Part shown: piece after piece, positions 53,876-62,332 of the stretch
Layout: each line of letters starts with the position of its first letter
How positions within the stretch are numbered: the first letter of the stretch is position 1
Source of the DNA: Paenibacillus sp. FSL W8-0186
GTDB taxonomy: Bacteria; Bacillota; Bacilli; Paenibacillales; Paenibacillaceae
Reading direction: 5' to 3'
Length of the DNA: 64,000 nt
Assembly (NCBI RefSeq): GCF_037969765.1
Contig: NZ_CP150207.1
Location: 2,218,001-2,282,000, forward strand
Notes under the pieces: model-generated
What the model was told of the DNA's origin: nothing
The model's input: the letters and a program-made list of their open reading frames with translations, nothing else
The model's database searches: none
Made by a program: the position numbers and the translations under genes

Positions 53876-56491
53876 ATGATGGATAAAAACCATCTTTATT
53901 TTAAGTACGTAAATAATGATTCTAAATATTTTGAGAAGCTGCAGGCTGGCAACAAAACAGCTGAATTCACGATAAACCATTTGTCTGAAGATTGTTTGAT
54001 TAGAACAGAGGAAAATTCTCCTTGGAAAATTTATAGTTTTGCCAATAAGAAAATTAAGGATCAGGGCTGGAAGATTCATGTTAGTGCAACGATGGAAAAT
54101 GCACAGCAAATTCTAGCGGACATAAGCCAAGTTTTAATCGAACGTAAAATTACCTTTAAGCATCTTCTTAATAAAACCTACTTACATAGTATTAACTCCA
54201 AAAATGGGAATAGAATAAGCTCCGGAAAATTCATAACGATATATCCTCCAACCGATGAAGAGTTTTATCAATTACTTCATATTTTATATGACAAGGTTAA
54301 AGATCAAGAAAATGGGCCTTATATTCTAAGTGATAAATGCTGGAAGAATAGCAATATATACTATAGATATGGGGGATTTGTAAAAATTTCCAACGAAAAA
54401 GGCGAATTTTGCATCAAGGATCCCACAGGACAACTAATTCCGGATAATCGTACCCCTTATTATCAGGCGCCTGAATTTGTTAAAGATTTTGATCAATTTT
54501 TAGAGTTGAACAACCACTTTTCTGATGCTGATGAAAATAATCCTAAGTTTAAACAATATAAATTCCAAAATGCGCTGCGATTTACAAATGGCGGCGGGAT
54601 TTATATCGCTGAAAGAAATGAGGATAAACGAAAGGTAGTTATTAAGGAAGCAAGGCCAAAGGTAGGGCTAGACGGACAAAATAAAGATGCAATCGACAGG
54701 CTGCAAAAGGAATACGAAGCATTATCGAAGCTAGCCGATGTGAGAGGTGTAGTAAAGGTAGTTGATTATTTTAAATCGTGGAAGCATTTATTTCTAGTAG
54801 AAGAATATGTGGAAGGGATTGATATGAAGACGTGGATAGCTGCGAAATACCCCTTTCATCGCCATAAAGATAAAGAAATATATCTAAATGAAGTGAAACA
54901 AATAACCCTCCGTTTAATAGATATTGTTACCGAGATGCATGGTCAAAATGTTGGCATGGGTGATTTACAGCCAGCCAATATTATGATCACGAAAGATTTG
55001 GAAGTGACACTTATTGATTTTGAGTCTGCTGATCACAAGGATCGTGAAGAGAAGGCGGCAATTCATACGATGGGATTTTCAGATCATCAAAATAGAAACC
55101 GCAAGGAACGAGACTGGTATGCAGTTAAAAAAATACTAAGATATTGTGTGTTGCCTATTGGTCCGATAAGCAATATTGAAGATCATATAACCTCTTATCA
55201 CAATGAGTGGATTAAACAGGAATTTGGGAGTGAATTCTTCTTATTTCTACGAGAAATCGAAAACAGATGTGACACCCATTTATCAGTAACAAAAGAGAAA
55301 CAATATGACCCCATAGACTATACTCAAAAAAGGTTGCCAGATGAAATAGGTTCGTTGATAGAAGGTCTAAGAGCGGGTATGTTGGCAAATCTAGTGCCAG
55401 ATCAAGGTTTGATTCATGGTGATATTAGACAATTTGAAATCGCTGGTGGAGCAACGAATGTACTTACTGGGGGGACTGGTGCAGCGCTAGCTTTGTTTAG
55501 AACAGGAAATGTGGATAAACAAGTGATTCATTGGATTGAACAACAATTCATTCATAACATTCATTCTGAACAATTAGAATCGCAGGGACAAGGATTGTTT
55601 ACTGGCAAAGCAGGTATTGCTGCAACACTGTATGAATTAGGTTATAAAGACAAAGCTTTAGAATTATTTAGAAATTTAACTGGCAATAATGATGATATTT
55701 CATTAAGGTCAGGCTTGGCCGGTATTGGACTTGCTTTAATCAGTTTATATTTTGAAGAAAACAATGATCAATATTTAAAGCAAGCTGAATCGATTGCAAG
55801 TCATATTATCCATTTTTTAGGGGGTAATAGAAGTTTAACCGTTTCTGACTGGGCTGCTGATCCTGCTGGGCTTATCGATGGATGGTCAGGTGTATCGTTA
55901 TTTTTTACAGCGATGTATGCGATTACGAGGAATACAACTTTTTATGTGGCAGCACAAGAGTTAGTAGAGCTTGATTTAAAAAATACCCATATTGACGAAG
56001 ATTTGCAGGTTCTGCAAACGATGAATGATCGAAAATTGTTGATTCCTTATCTAGCAGGTGGATCTATAGGAATTGGAGTAGCGATTTGGTATCTGAATCA
56101 TGTAAGCGGGCAGATGCATTATCAGGACGAATTAAAATTAATAGTTAATCTGAATCATATAAGATGTACTTTCACTGGGGGATTATTTGATGGGGCGGGC
56201 GGTTTTTTACTCATACCACCTCTGCTGGAAGATACTTATGGAAGTATTGAAACACACAAAAAGCAAGCCATTGATCGATTAAATTTGTTCCTTATTTTCA
56301 AAGAAAACCATTGCTTATTTCCAGGAAACTTCTGTTATCGCTTATCTGATGATTTATACTCTGGAAGTGCAGGGATCATATTAGGGTTACAAGGAATTTT
56401 AGAATCCAACCCATTATATTGGCTGCCGGTTATAAATATCAATCAATTTGTAACGAAGACAAGGTATATGAATACTCCATTAGTTACATAG
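53876..56491 (+). CDS. Class III lanthionine synthetase (LanKC)
   Basis: 871 residues from ATG 53876 (GGGAGGAG ahead), starting 13 bases after the transporter. The layout is the family's own: an N-terminal phospho-Ser/Thr lyase (~1-230, with KFITIYPPTDEEF and YYRYGGF), a kinase (~235-490; Lys257, GDLQPANIM 362-370, DFE 381-383), and a LanC-like cyclase (~530-871). The cyclase lacks the Cys-Cys/His zinc ligands of class II/IV enzymes (it reads YSGSAGII where CHG is expected), which makes it class III. It dehydrates Ser/Thr of the precursor and forms lanthionine or labionin rings. Confidence 0.93.
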   Translation: MMDKNHLYFKYVNNDSKYFEKLQAGNKTAEFTINHLSEDCLIRTEENSPWKIYSFANKKIKDQGWKIHVSATMENAQQILADISQVLIERKITFKHLLNKTYLHSINSKNGNRISSGKFITIYPPTDEEFYQLLHILYDKVKDQENGPYILSDKCWKNSNIYYRYGGFVKISNEKGEFCIKDPTGQLIPDNRTPYYQAPEFVKDFDQFLELNNHFSDADENNPKFKQYKFQNALRFTNGGGIYIAERNEDKRKVVIKEARPKVGLDGQNKDAIDRLQKEYEALSKLADVRGVVKVVDYFKSWKHLFLVEEYVEGIDMKTWIAAKYPFHRHKDKEIYLNEVKQITLRLIDIVTEMHGQNVGMGDLQPANIMITKDLEVTLIDFESADHKDREEKAAIHTMGFSDHQNRNRKERDWYAVKKILRYCVLPIGPISNIEDHITSYHNEWIKQEFGSEFFLFLREIENRCDTHLSVTKEKQYDPIDYTQKRLPDEIGSLIEGLRAGMLANLVPDQGLIHGDIRQFEIAGGATNVLTGGTGAALALFRTGNVDKQVIHWIEQQFIHNIHSEQLESQGQGLFTGKAGIAATLYELGYKDKALELFRNLTGNNDDISLRSGLAGIGLALISLYFEENNDQYLKQAESIASHIIHFLGGNRSLTVSDWAADPAGLIDGWSGVSLFFTAMYAITRNTTFYVAAQELVELDLKNTHIDEDLQVLQTMNDRKLLIPYLAGGSIGIGVAIWYLNHVSGQMHYQDELKLIVNLNHIRCTFTGGLFDGAGGFLLIPPLLEDTYGSIETHKKQAIDRLNLFLIFKENHCLFPGNFCYRLSDDLYSGSAGIILGLQGILESNPLYWLPVININQFVTKTRYMNTPLVT

Positions 56492-56526
56492 ACAGTATAC
56501 CTTATTCATGAAAGGAGGTGAAAACA

Positions 56527-56655
56527 ATGAATGAAGTGCTGGAGCTGCAACAATTAGCTGCAATACCAGAAGAGCAAGAGGCATTTCCGATTACAATTAC
56601 ATGGACTGTAACGACTACAGCAGCAACTTGGTCGACAGTAAGCAATCATTGTTAA
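56527..56655 (+). CDS. Class III lanthipeptide precursor peptide
   Basis: 42 residues. AAAGGAGGTG lies eight bases before ATG 56527, 35 bases after the LanKC stop. The leader holds the VLELQQL motif at 4-10, the signature of class III leaders, and an acidic segment (PEEQEAF). The core (from about residue 20) has ten Ser/Thr and one Cys: FPITITWTVTTT, then AATWSTVSNHC. The end fits S-x2-S-x2-C, a labionin-type pattern, and the other Thr could become dehydrobutyrine. It is not like any peptide I can name. Confidence 0.85.
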   Translation: MNEVLELQQLAAIPEEQEAFPITITWTVTTTAATWSTVSNHC

Positions 56656-56683
56656 TAACTAAACAACATTCATAAGCCCGCAT

Positions 56684-56731
56684 AAATAAGGAAAAGGATA
56701 AGCAAAACTGCTTATTCTTTTCCTTATTTAT
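56684..56731 (+). terminator. Rho-independent terminator of the lanthipeptide operon
   Basis: AAATAAGGAAAAGGATAAGCA pairs with TGCTTATTCTTTTCCTTATTT around AAAC, a ~21-base stem. It lies just after the precursor gene and abuts promoter-hairpin copy D. Confidence 0.88.
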
Positions 56732-56734
56732 TTT

Positions 56735-56820
56735 AATTCATATATAATGAAGGAAGAAGCTCAGACAACAAACGCCCCAGCTTAAGATAGGAGCTATCTT
56801 TGGCTGGGGCTGTTTTGTAC
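56735..56820 (+). repeat. Promoter-hairpin element, copy D
   Basis: TATATAATGAAGGAAGAAGC (-10 at 56743-56748), CAGACAACAAAC, then GCCCCAGC/GCTGGGGC (56774-56810) with an inner AAGATAG/CTATCTT stem, and a TGTTTTG tail. It lies 57 bases before the VOC gene. Confidence 0.75.
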
Positions 56821-56876
56821 ACATAAAACTTGGCACCATTTTTAGGGAAGTTATCATAATAAGGAGGATGCCCAAA

Positions 56877-57236
56877 ATGAATTTATTTATCAGCAAACCA
56901 ATTACAGGGGCTATGTATTATGTTAAGGATTTGGAGTCAGCTTGCCATTGGTATTGCCATACTCTGGGTTTTAGCTTAGGGGAGCATGACTTTAACGACT
57001 TTGCTGAGCTGACAGTAGATGGACAATATGTAATGCATTTATTTAAATCCAATGGGAACGATCGGGCAGCCAGAGCCACATTTAGCTTTTCAACGAACAA
57101 CATTGAGAGTACATACAATTTTATACAAGATAGAGGAGTCGAAGTATCAGCGATAAACAAGCACATCGACCATTCGGATTTTACTTTTAACGATTGCGAC
57201 GGGAATCAATTAATGATATGTCAGTTCTATAAATGA
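56877..57236 (+). CDS. VOC family protein
   Basis: 119 residues from ATG 56877, which AAGGAGG at 56861 favours over the in-frame 56868. The start ITGAMYYVKDLESACHWYC and the end DFTFNDCDGNQLMICQF have the VOC layout (MYYVKD for the first strand, GNQLMI for the last). It is of the glyoxalase-like/drug-binding type. Promoter-hairpin copy D lies just upstream. Confidence 0.82.
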   Translation: MNLFISKPITGAMYYVKDLESACHWYCHTLGFSLGEHDFNDFAELTVDGQYVMHLFKSNGNDRAARATFSFSTNNIESTYNFIQDRGVEVSAINKHIDHSDFTFNDCDGNQLMICQFYK

Positions 57237-57258
57237 ATTTAGGGGGAAATCGAAATCT

Positions 57259-57666
57259 ATGGACATAAAAGCTGCGACAGATTCAGACTATAAATATATC
57301 GTGGAAAGAGATAGACATATCGCTGAGGCTTTGGTTAAGAACAAAATAAATGAACATGAGATATTCATATTGTGGGAGTCAAATGAAGAAATAGGCTGGA
57401 TGAGGTTCGGGTATTTCTGGGATAACACGCCGTTTATGAACATGCTTTGGATTGATGAAGAATATCGGGGGCAAGGGCACGGAAAGAAAGTCGTGCTCTA
57501 CTGGGAAGAGCTGATGAGAAAGAAAGGCTTTAGCTCTGTCATGACATCGACGCAATCCGATGAAGAGGCACAGCACTTTTATAGAAAGCTTGGGTATAAG
57601 GATGCCGGATGTTTAATGCAAGAAAATGCTCCGCTCGAATTGATTTTTACTAAAAATATAGTGTAA
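57259..57666 (+). CDS. GNAT family N-acetyltransferase
   Basis: 135 residues, with AGGGGG ahead of ATG 57259. Motif A is IDEEYRGQGHGKKVVLYWEE, with AQHFYRKLGYKDAGCL at the C-terminal side. It starts 22 bases after the VOC stop and is probably co-transcribed. The substrate is unknown. Confidence 0.85.
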   Translation: MDIKAATDSDYKYIVERDRHIAEALVKNKINEHEIFILWESNEEIGWMRFGYFWDNTPFMNMLWIDEEYRGQGHGKKVVLYWEELMRKKGFSSVMTSTQSDEEAQHFYRKLGYKDAGCLMQENAPLELIFTKNIV

Positions 57667-57690
57667 GCGGACTCGGGCATCTAACCTTTC

Positions 57691-57727
57691 ATCCCTAGTT
57701 ATTCAGATGTATAATCATGGAAGCAGC
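57691..57727 (+). repeat. Promoter-hairpin element, partial copy F
   Basis: GATGTATAATCATGGAAGCAG (-10 at 57710-57715) with the preceding CCCTAGTTATTCA is nearly identical to copies A and C; the hairpin is absent and the DUF5316-like gene follows directly. Confidence 0.6.
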
Positions 57728-57753
57728 AGGAGGGAATTACGATTAAAAAACTG

Positions 57754-58032
57754 ATGACCGGAATCATTGTCAGTGTTGTATTGTCATTGTTTATAGGCTT
57801 CTTATGGGAATGGCAACAGGCCATAAACATTACGGGCGGAGTCGGAGTTATCATGCTGCTGCTAGCGGGCGTTCTCAACGGGACTTTTGTTAGCGGGGTT
57901 CAAATGAGAGCCAATAGAGAGATAGAAACGGCGGAGGATAAAGAATCTAGAAACAAGTTTTCTTCGATGTTTTTTCTATGGGGACTCCCTTTTTTTCTGA
58001 CGGCAATAGCCCTTTTTTTGATCGTAAAGTGA
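57754..58032 (+). CDS. DUF5316-like small membrane protein
   Basis: 92 residues, three hydrophobic helices (about 3-18, 27-48, 70-90) and the pattern GVQMRANREIETAEDKESRN. The best ribosome site, AGGAGGG at 57729, points to ATT 57742, which is in frame and would add IKKL; ATG 57754 is 17 bases from it. Function unknown. Confidence 0.7.
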   Translation: MTGIIVSVVLSLFIGFLWEWQQAINITGGVGVIMLLLAGVLNGTFVSGVQMRANREIETAEDKESRNKFSSMFFLWGLPFFLTAIALFLIVK

Positions 58033-58085
58033 AATGATTTTCCTACAAAAAGCGGTGTGCAAAAATTAAGGAGAAAATAATTGCA

Positions 58086-58847
58086 GTGAAAAAATTAATC
58101 GCGCTCTTCCTGATTATTGTATTGGGCACAACAGCATTAATAATCACTATACACGGTTTGTCAGTTCCAATGAAAACGGCAATGACCAGTTCTGTTGAGG
58201 CGGAATCATCGGAGGAAGCTATACCTGATATGCTGACTATAAAAGATGAGAATGGTCATCATTTGGATTTAGTGATTAAAGATATTCCAGTATACAGGGC
58301 TTACCTAGAATCTCAAGCAGACATCAAGACAGAAATGGAACGAACACAATTTGAAGTACTTCATATTCCAACTGAAGGTCATTTTATTTTGTTAAAGTAC
58401 AATTGCGGAAATAAGCAATGTTCAACTATTTTGGTGAAGAAAACCGATTCAAAGATCACAAGTGTTGCTTTAGCCACAGGTATTTTTCAAGACTACAAAA
58501 TTTCACCGGAAGAAAAAGAAGTATTATTAAAGTATGGTTTTAATGAAGGTGGCGAAATTGTCCGTCATATATTAATAACAGTTGATTTGTTGAAAATGAA
58601 AGTAGTTCCTTTTGAATCAAGCGAGTTAGCTAAAGAGTATATGGATAAACCAACCTGGCCTATAGTGAATTACCAATGGATTGATCACAATCGGTTTATG
58701 ATCGAATTGCCTGATTTAGAATCATCTGAATTTGAAACAGCTAAAAGTTGGTATGCTTCAAGCGAGAAAAAAACAAAAAAGGTTGAGGTTACAATCGACA
58801 AAAAGAAAATACTAGACTCATATAACGCCATAGAAAAAGAAAAGTAA
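58086..58847 (+). CDS. Secreted or membrane-anchored protein of unknown function
   Basis: 253 residues from GTG 58086 (AAGGAG ahead). An N-terminal hydrophobic segment (LIALFLIIVLGTTALII) acts as a signal anchor. The rest is soluble, with a Cys pair in NCGNKQCSTI and mainly beta structure (HFILLKYNCG, TSVALATGIFQDY). I recognise no family. Confidence 0.65.
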   Translation: MKKLIALFLIIVLGTTALIITIHGLSVPMKTAMTSSVEAESSEEAIPDMLTIKDENGHHLDLVIKDIPVYRAYLESQADIKTEMERTQFEVLHIPTEGHFILLKYNCGNKQCSTILVKKTDSKITSVALATGIFQDYKISPEEKEVLLKYGFNEGGEIVRHILITVDLLKMKVVPFESSELAKEYMDKPTWPIVNYQWIDHNRFMIELPDLESSEFETAKSWYASSEKKTKKVEVTIDKKKILDSYNAIEKEK

Positions 58848-58877
58848 ATGTATCATGCTAAGTAATCGTATAGCATT

Positions 58878-58925
58878 AGAGCGAGGTTTGTGGATAACAT
58901 TCAGCACAACAGTCGCTCTTTTTTT
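58878..58925 (+). terminator. Weak hairpin terminator
   Basis: AGAGCGA and TCGCTCT pair across a ~28-base loop, followed by seven T residues. The long loop makes it a moderate candidate. Confidence 0.5.
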
Positions 58926-59003
58926 AGATTTAGCAGCCTTCAATATGAAATAACATTATTATACAGATACATCACGATGCATTCAGATGCGGAGGGATAG
59001 AAA

Positions 59004-59273
59004 ATGTTTATCATTGGGACGTTGCTTGCCATAATAATTGCCATACTGGTTTCCATATTTATAGGTCCGGTCGGAGTGCTGCTTCTGGTTTCCGTTATTT
59101 TTGGGATGGTTCTTAGCATGTATATCCGAAACCGTGAAATGTATAACGACATCCAACGTATTAAAGAAAAGCTAGGAATCGTGGAGCAGGACGATTTCAA
59201 TATGAGCAATGAAGCGATTGAAGAGGAACTGTTAGAGGAGATGAAGCATGAAGCCCGTAATAAGGAAAAATAG
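59004..59273 (+). CDS. Small membrane protein with an acidic tail
   Basis: 89 residues after GGAGGG. Two close hydrophobic helices (about 2-22 and 24-45) are followed by a charged helical tail (YNDIQRIKEKLGIVEQDD). It resembles no family I can name. Its base composition is like the A+T-rich side, not the defence locus that follows. Confidence 0.6.
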   Translation: MFIIGTLLAIIIAILVSIFIGPVGVLLLVSVIFGMVLSMYIRNREMYNDIQRIKEKLGIVEQDDFNMSNEAIEEELLEEMKHEARNKEK

Positions 59274-59315
59274 CCCCTAATCCGCCTAAAAAATGCGAAC
59301 AAGCTTTCGCTTTGA

Positions 59316-59324
59316 TGGTATAAT
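59316..59324 (+). promoter_or_regulatory. Extended -10 promoter of the Shango locus
   Basis: TGGTATAAT is a TGn-extended -10 box, 26 bases before the first gene of the defence locus. No -35 box is visible. Confidence 0.5.
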
Positions 59325-59350
59325 AGTGTCGTGATGGAGGTCTATGGACG

Positions 59351-60955
59351 ATGAACGAAAGAACGGTCAGGCAGGATGGTATAGTGAACAGCCAGGGAAG
59401 AACTAGGGAGCAGCTTACATTTGCAGAGATCGAGCTTGAGCAGCCGGAGCAGAAGCGGGCAGAGCCCTTTGTGGTAATACCGGAGCGCGGCGGGCGGGAA
59501 GTGGACTGGGGACAAAATTTCCGCTATGTTTCCCGGGAACGGCAGTTTGTGGAGCAGGCGCGCGAGCTCGAATGGAAGGGCGGAGAAGCGGCAGAGTTTA
59601 TCCCTTTTCATGCTTACTGGCCCACTTACGAGCAAATGCAGCCGGGGCAGCTGCGCTGGTATTTGTATTGGCGAGGAGAGGTACGCTCAGGGCGGTATCC
59701 GGATACGGATCTGTCTTATCTTTTTGTGTACCTGTACGAGCTGATTCATGGCATCGGCATAAATGAACCGGCAGAAGGGCATGAGCAGATGCAGCGGGTC
59801 TGGCTCGCTTACCGGGAGCGATATCCGAAGCTGGACACGTACGTGCGCGAATGGCTTTACGATTACGGGCTGGTATTCGGGCTGCATGTCCAGCCTTTGG
59901 CTCCGCTGCAGAAGCTCCCCCGGAATTTATCCGCGGAGTTGAAAGAGCTGGAGTGGAAACGCAGATTTACCGCAGAGCCGCTTGTGCTGACCTGGGATAT
60001 GCTGAGGACGATGATCGACTATGATGTGGAGAAGAGCCGTTTTTACACCGGGCAGGGGCGCAAGGACTTGCAGGCCTATGCCCCGAAAGTGGTGGCGCTG
60101 GTCGATGGTTATTTGTCTAAAAGCGAGGACGTAAGGTTGCTAGAGCGGTTTATGCCCCGTGAGAAAAAAGTCAGCAGGCCCTTGTTCCGCACCGCTGTAT
60201 ATGATCACGAGCTGTATGGGCGCGACGTTACAGTAAGCGTACTGCCGATTAGCACACATCTCCCGCTGCGCTCGTATATAACCCAGCTTGTCAGGCTCAC
60301 GGAGAACAAGCTGCGCGAGTTGTCGGGATTCCGAGGCAAACTGCGGGGAATTACCGCGGAGTCTAGCGTGGAACAACTGGTTGCACGATTCCTGCATAAA
60401 GAATTCGAGCAGCGCAAGGCGAAGGAGGCTAGAGCCTTCGTCCCTAAAGTGAAAATCAACACGTCGAAGCTGCAAAGGATTCAGTGGGAGTCGGATGAGG
60501 TACGGGATATGCTGACGACTGAGGAGCAGGCACCTGTGTCAGATGAGAGCAGGGAAGAAACAGCGCTGCCGGCTAAGCTGTCCAAAGCGGGCAAGGTGCC
60601 GGATCCTGAGCAATCAGAGAGCCTGCAGCAGGCGGAGCTCGATTTTGAGCGGGGCTGGATGGAGCCCGGGGAAGTGGAGCATAGCGAAGCTGCGGCAGGG
60701 AAGACGGAGCTGCCGGAGGAGTGGCGTGAAATTTTCGCCCGTTTATCCGCCGCGCATCGCAAAATGCTGTCCGCTCTGCTTGATGGAGGGGACGCGGCGG
60801 TACGGCTCGGCATTGCTGAACAGGCCGGCTCCATGCCCGAGCTGCTGCTGGACGAAATCAACGAAATTGCGATGGAGTGCATCGGCGACTTGCTCCTCGA
60901 CGGTGATGAGATCGCCCTGGAGTACAGGGAAGAGCTGCGGAGTCTGCTTAGCTGA
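59351..60955 (+). CDS. sngA: TerB-domain protein, Shango defence component A
   Basis: 534 residues. The first ~230 residues carry the TerB N-terminal domain pattern seen in such loci (FHAYWPTYEQMQPGQLRWYL, then WRGEVRSGRYPDTDLSYLF and YELIHGIG). The C-terminal ~150 residues are TerB_C-like (LDEINEIAMECIGDLLLDG). GGAGG lies ten bases before ATG 59351. The order TerB, ATPase, DEAD-type helicase is that of the Shango anti-phage system. Its role in defence is known only from homologous loci. G+C is much higher than in genes to the left. Confidence 0.8.
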   Translation: MNERTVRQDGIVNSQGRTREQLTFAEIELEQPEQKRAEPFVVIPERGGREVDWGQNFRYVSRERQFVEQARELEWKGGEAAEFIPFHAYWPTYEQMQPGQLRWYLYWRGEVRSGRYPDTDLSYLFVYLYELIHGIGINEPAEGHEQMQRVWLAYRERYPKLDTYVREWLYDYGLVFGLHVQPLAPLQKLPRNLSAELKELEWKRRFTAEPLVLTWDMLRTMIDYDVEKSRFYTGQGRKDLQAYAPKVVALVDGYLSKSEDVRLLERFMPREKKVSRPLFRTAVYDHELYGRDVTVSVLPISTHLPLRSYITQLVRLTENKLRELSGFRGKLRGITAESSVEQLVARFLHKEFEQRKAKEARAFVPKVKINTSKLQRIQWESDEVRDMLTTEEQAPVSDESREETALPAKLSKAGKVPDPEQSESLQQAELDFERGWMEPGEVEHSEAAAGKTELPEEWREIFARLSAAHRKMLSALLDGGDAAVRLGIAEQAGSMPELLLDEINEIAMECIGDLLLDGDEIALEYREELRSLLS

Positions 60956-60991
60956 CATAATCCAACATGTTCATAAAACGAGGTGACACCG

Positions 60992-62332
60992 ATGAAACAG
61001 ATACAAATACCAAAACGCCTGACCACGGCGCTGGTGAACTCCCTGACGGCAGGGGTCGTGCCGCGGGTCGGGCTGGAGCATATCGCCGTCGGGAGAAAGG
61101 CCGAAGTGGCTTCGATCCTGCAGGATATGGACAATATCGCGGAGGGAGGGGCAGCATTCCGCCTGATTACGGGACGATATGGAAGCGGCAAAAGCTTCCT
61201 GCTGCAAATGATCCGCAACTATGCGATGGACCGGGAGTTTGTGGTGGCGGACGGAGACTTATCGCCGGAGCGAAGGCTCGTCGGCACCAAAGGACAAGGG
61301 CTTGCTACCTACCGTGAGCTGATGACGAACATGTCCACGCGAACGAGACCGGATGGCGGTGCCTTGGAGCCGATGCTGCAAAAATGGATCGTTACGCTTC
61401 AGCAGGAGCAAATGCAGGCAGCCGGCCTGCGGCCCGGCGATCCGGCGCTGCATGAAGCGGTAGAGCTTCGGATTTATGCGGTATGCAATGAGATGCAGAA
61501 TCTGGTGCACGGCTTTGATTTCGCCAAAGTGCTGGCTGCCTATTGGAAGGGCTGCAAGCTGGGGGATGACGACCAGAAAGCGGCGGCGCTGCGCTGGCTG
61601 CGCGGGGAGTACCCAACCCGGACGGAGGCGCGCAAAGAGCTTGGCGTCGGCGTCATCATCGACGATGATAATTGGTACGACTACATGAAGCTGTGGGCGG
61701 AATTTGCAGTGCGTATCGGGTATAAAGGGCTGCTGCTGTTTATGGATGAAGGCGTCAATTTGTACAAAATCACTAATAGCATATCCCGCCAGAGCAACTA
61801 CGAGAAGCTGCTGACGATGTTCAACGATACGATGCAGGGGAAAGCCCAGTACCTGGGCATTTACCTTGGCGGGACACCTCAGTTCGTCGAGGACGAACGC
61901 AGAGGGCTGTTCAGCTATGATGCCCTGCGTTCCCGGCTGATGGATGGCCGTTACAGCAGCAGTTCGCGCCGGACATACACCTCCCCGATTCTGAAGCTGG
62001 ACATGCTGTCCCACGAGGAAATCCTCGTTCTGCTGCAAAAGCTGCGGGATATCCATGCCATGCATTTCGGCTACGCGTCTCAGCTTGCGGATGAACAGCT
62101 GATCGCCTTCATGCAGGCGGCGGTGAACCGGCTTGGTGCCGAAGAGCTGCTGACGACCCGCGAGGTGGTCCGGGATTTCATGGATGTGCTGCATATGCTG
62201 CACCAGCATCAGGAGCTTTCGTTCGCGGAGCTGCTGGGCGAGCGGGAACGGGAGCATGCAGCGGGCACGGGTGACCGCAAAGACGGAGCGAAGAATGAAC
62301 TGGATGATTTCCTGGCGGAGTTTGAGTTATGA
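60992..62332 (+). CDS. sngB: P-loop ATPase, Shango defence component B
   Basis: 446 residues from ATG 60992 (GAGGTGA ahead; GTG 60983 is possible). The Walker A motif is ITGRYGSGKSFLLQM, and the Walker B region GLLLFMDEGVNLYK. It is of the DUF2791/BrxD-like ATPase family that recurs in defence loci. It lies 36 bases after sngA and overlaps the helicase gene by four bases (ATGA), so all three are co-expressed. Confidence 0.82.
   Translation: MKQIQIPKRLTTALVNSLTAGVVPRVGLEHIAVGRKAEVASILQDMDNIAEGGAAFRLITGRYGSGKSFLLQMIRNYAMDREFVVADGDLSPERRLVGTKGQGLATYRELMTNMSTRTRPDGGALEPMLQKWIVTLQQEQMQAAGLRPGDPALHEAVELRIYAVCNEMQNLVHGFDFAKVLAAYWKGCKLGDDDQKAAALRWLRGEYPTRTEARKELGVGVIIDDDNWYDYMKLWAEFAVRIGYKGLLLFMDEGVNLYKITNSISRQSNYEKLLTMFNDTMQGKAQYLGIYLGGTPQFVEDERRGLFSYDALRSRLMDGRYSSSSRRTYTSPILKLDMLSHEEILVLLQKLRDIHAMHFGYASQLADEQLIAFMQAAVNRLGAEELLTTREVVRDFMDVLHMLHQHQELSFAELLGEREREHAAGTGDRKDGAKNELDDFLAEFEL

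Noticed and set aside
56527..56655. Class I or II lanthipeptide precursor
   Set aside because: There is no LanB/LanC or LanM gene, the leader lacks FNLD and GG-type motifs, and VLELQ with a LanKC gene points to class III.
61259..62257. A 332-residue minus-strand ORF inside the sngB gene
   Set aside because: It is a by-product of the high G+C third-position bias; the + strand frame has clear Walker motifs.
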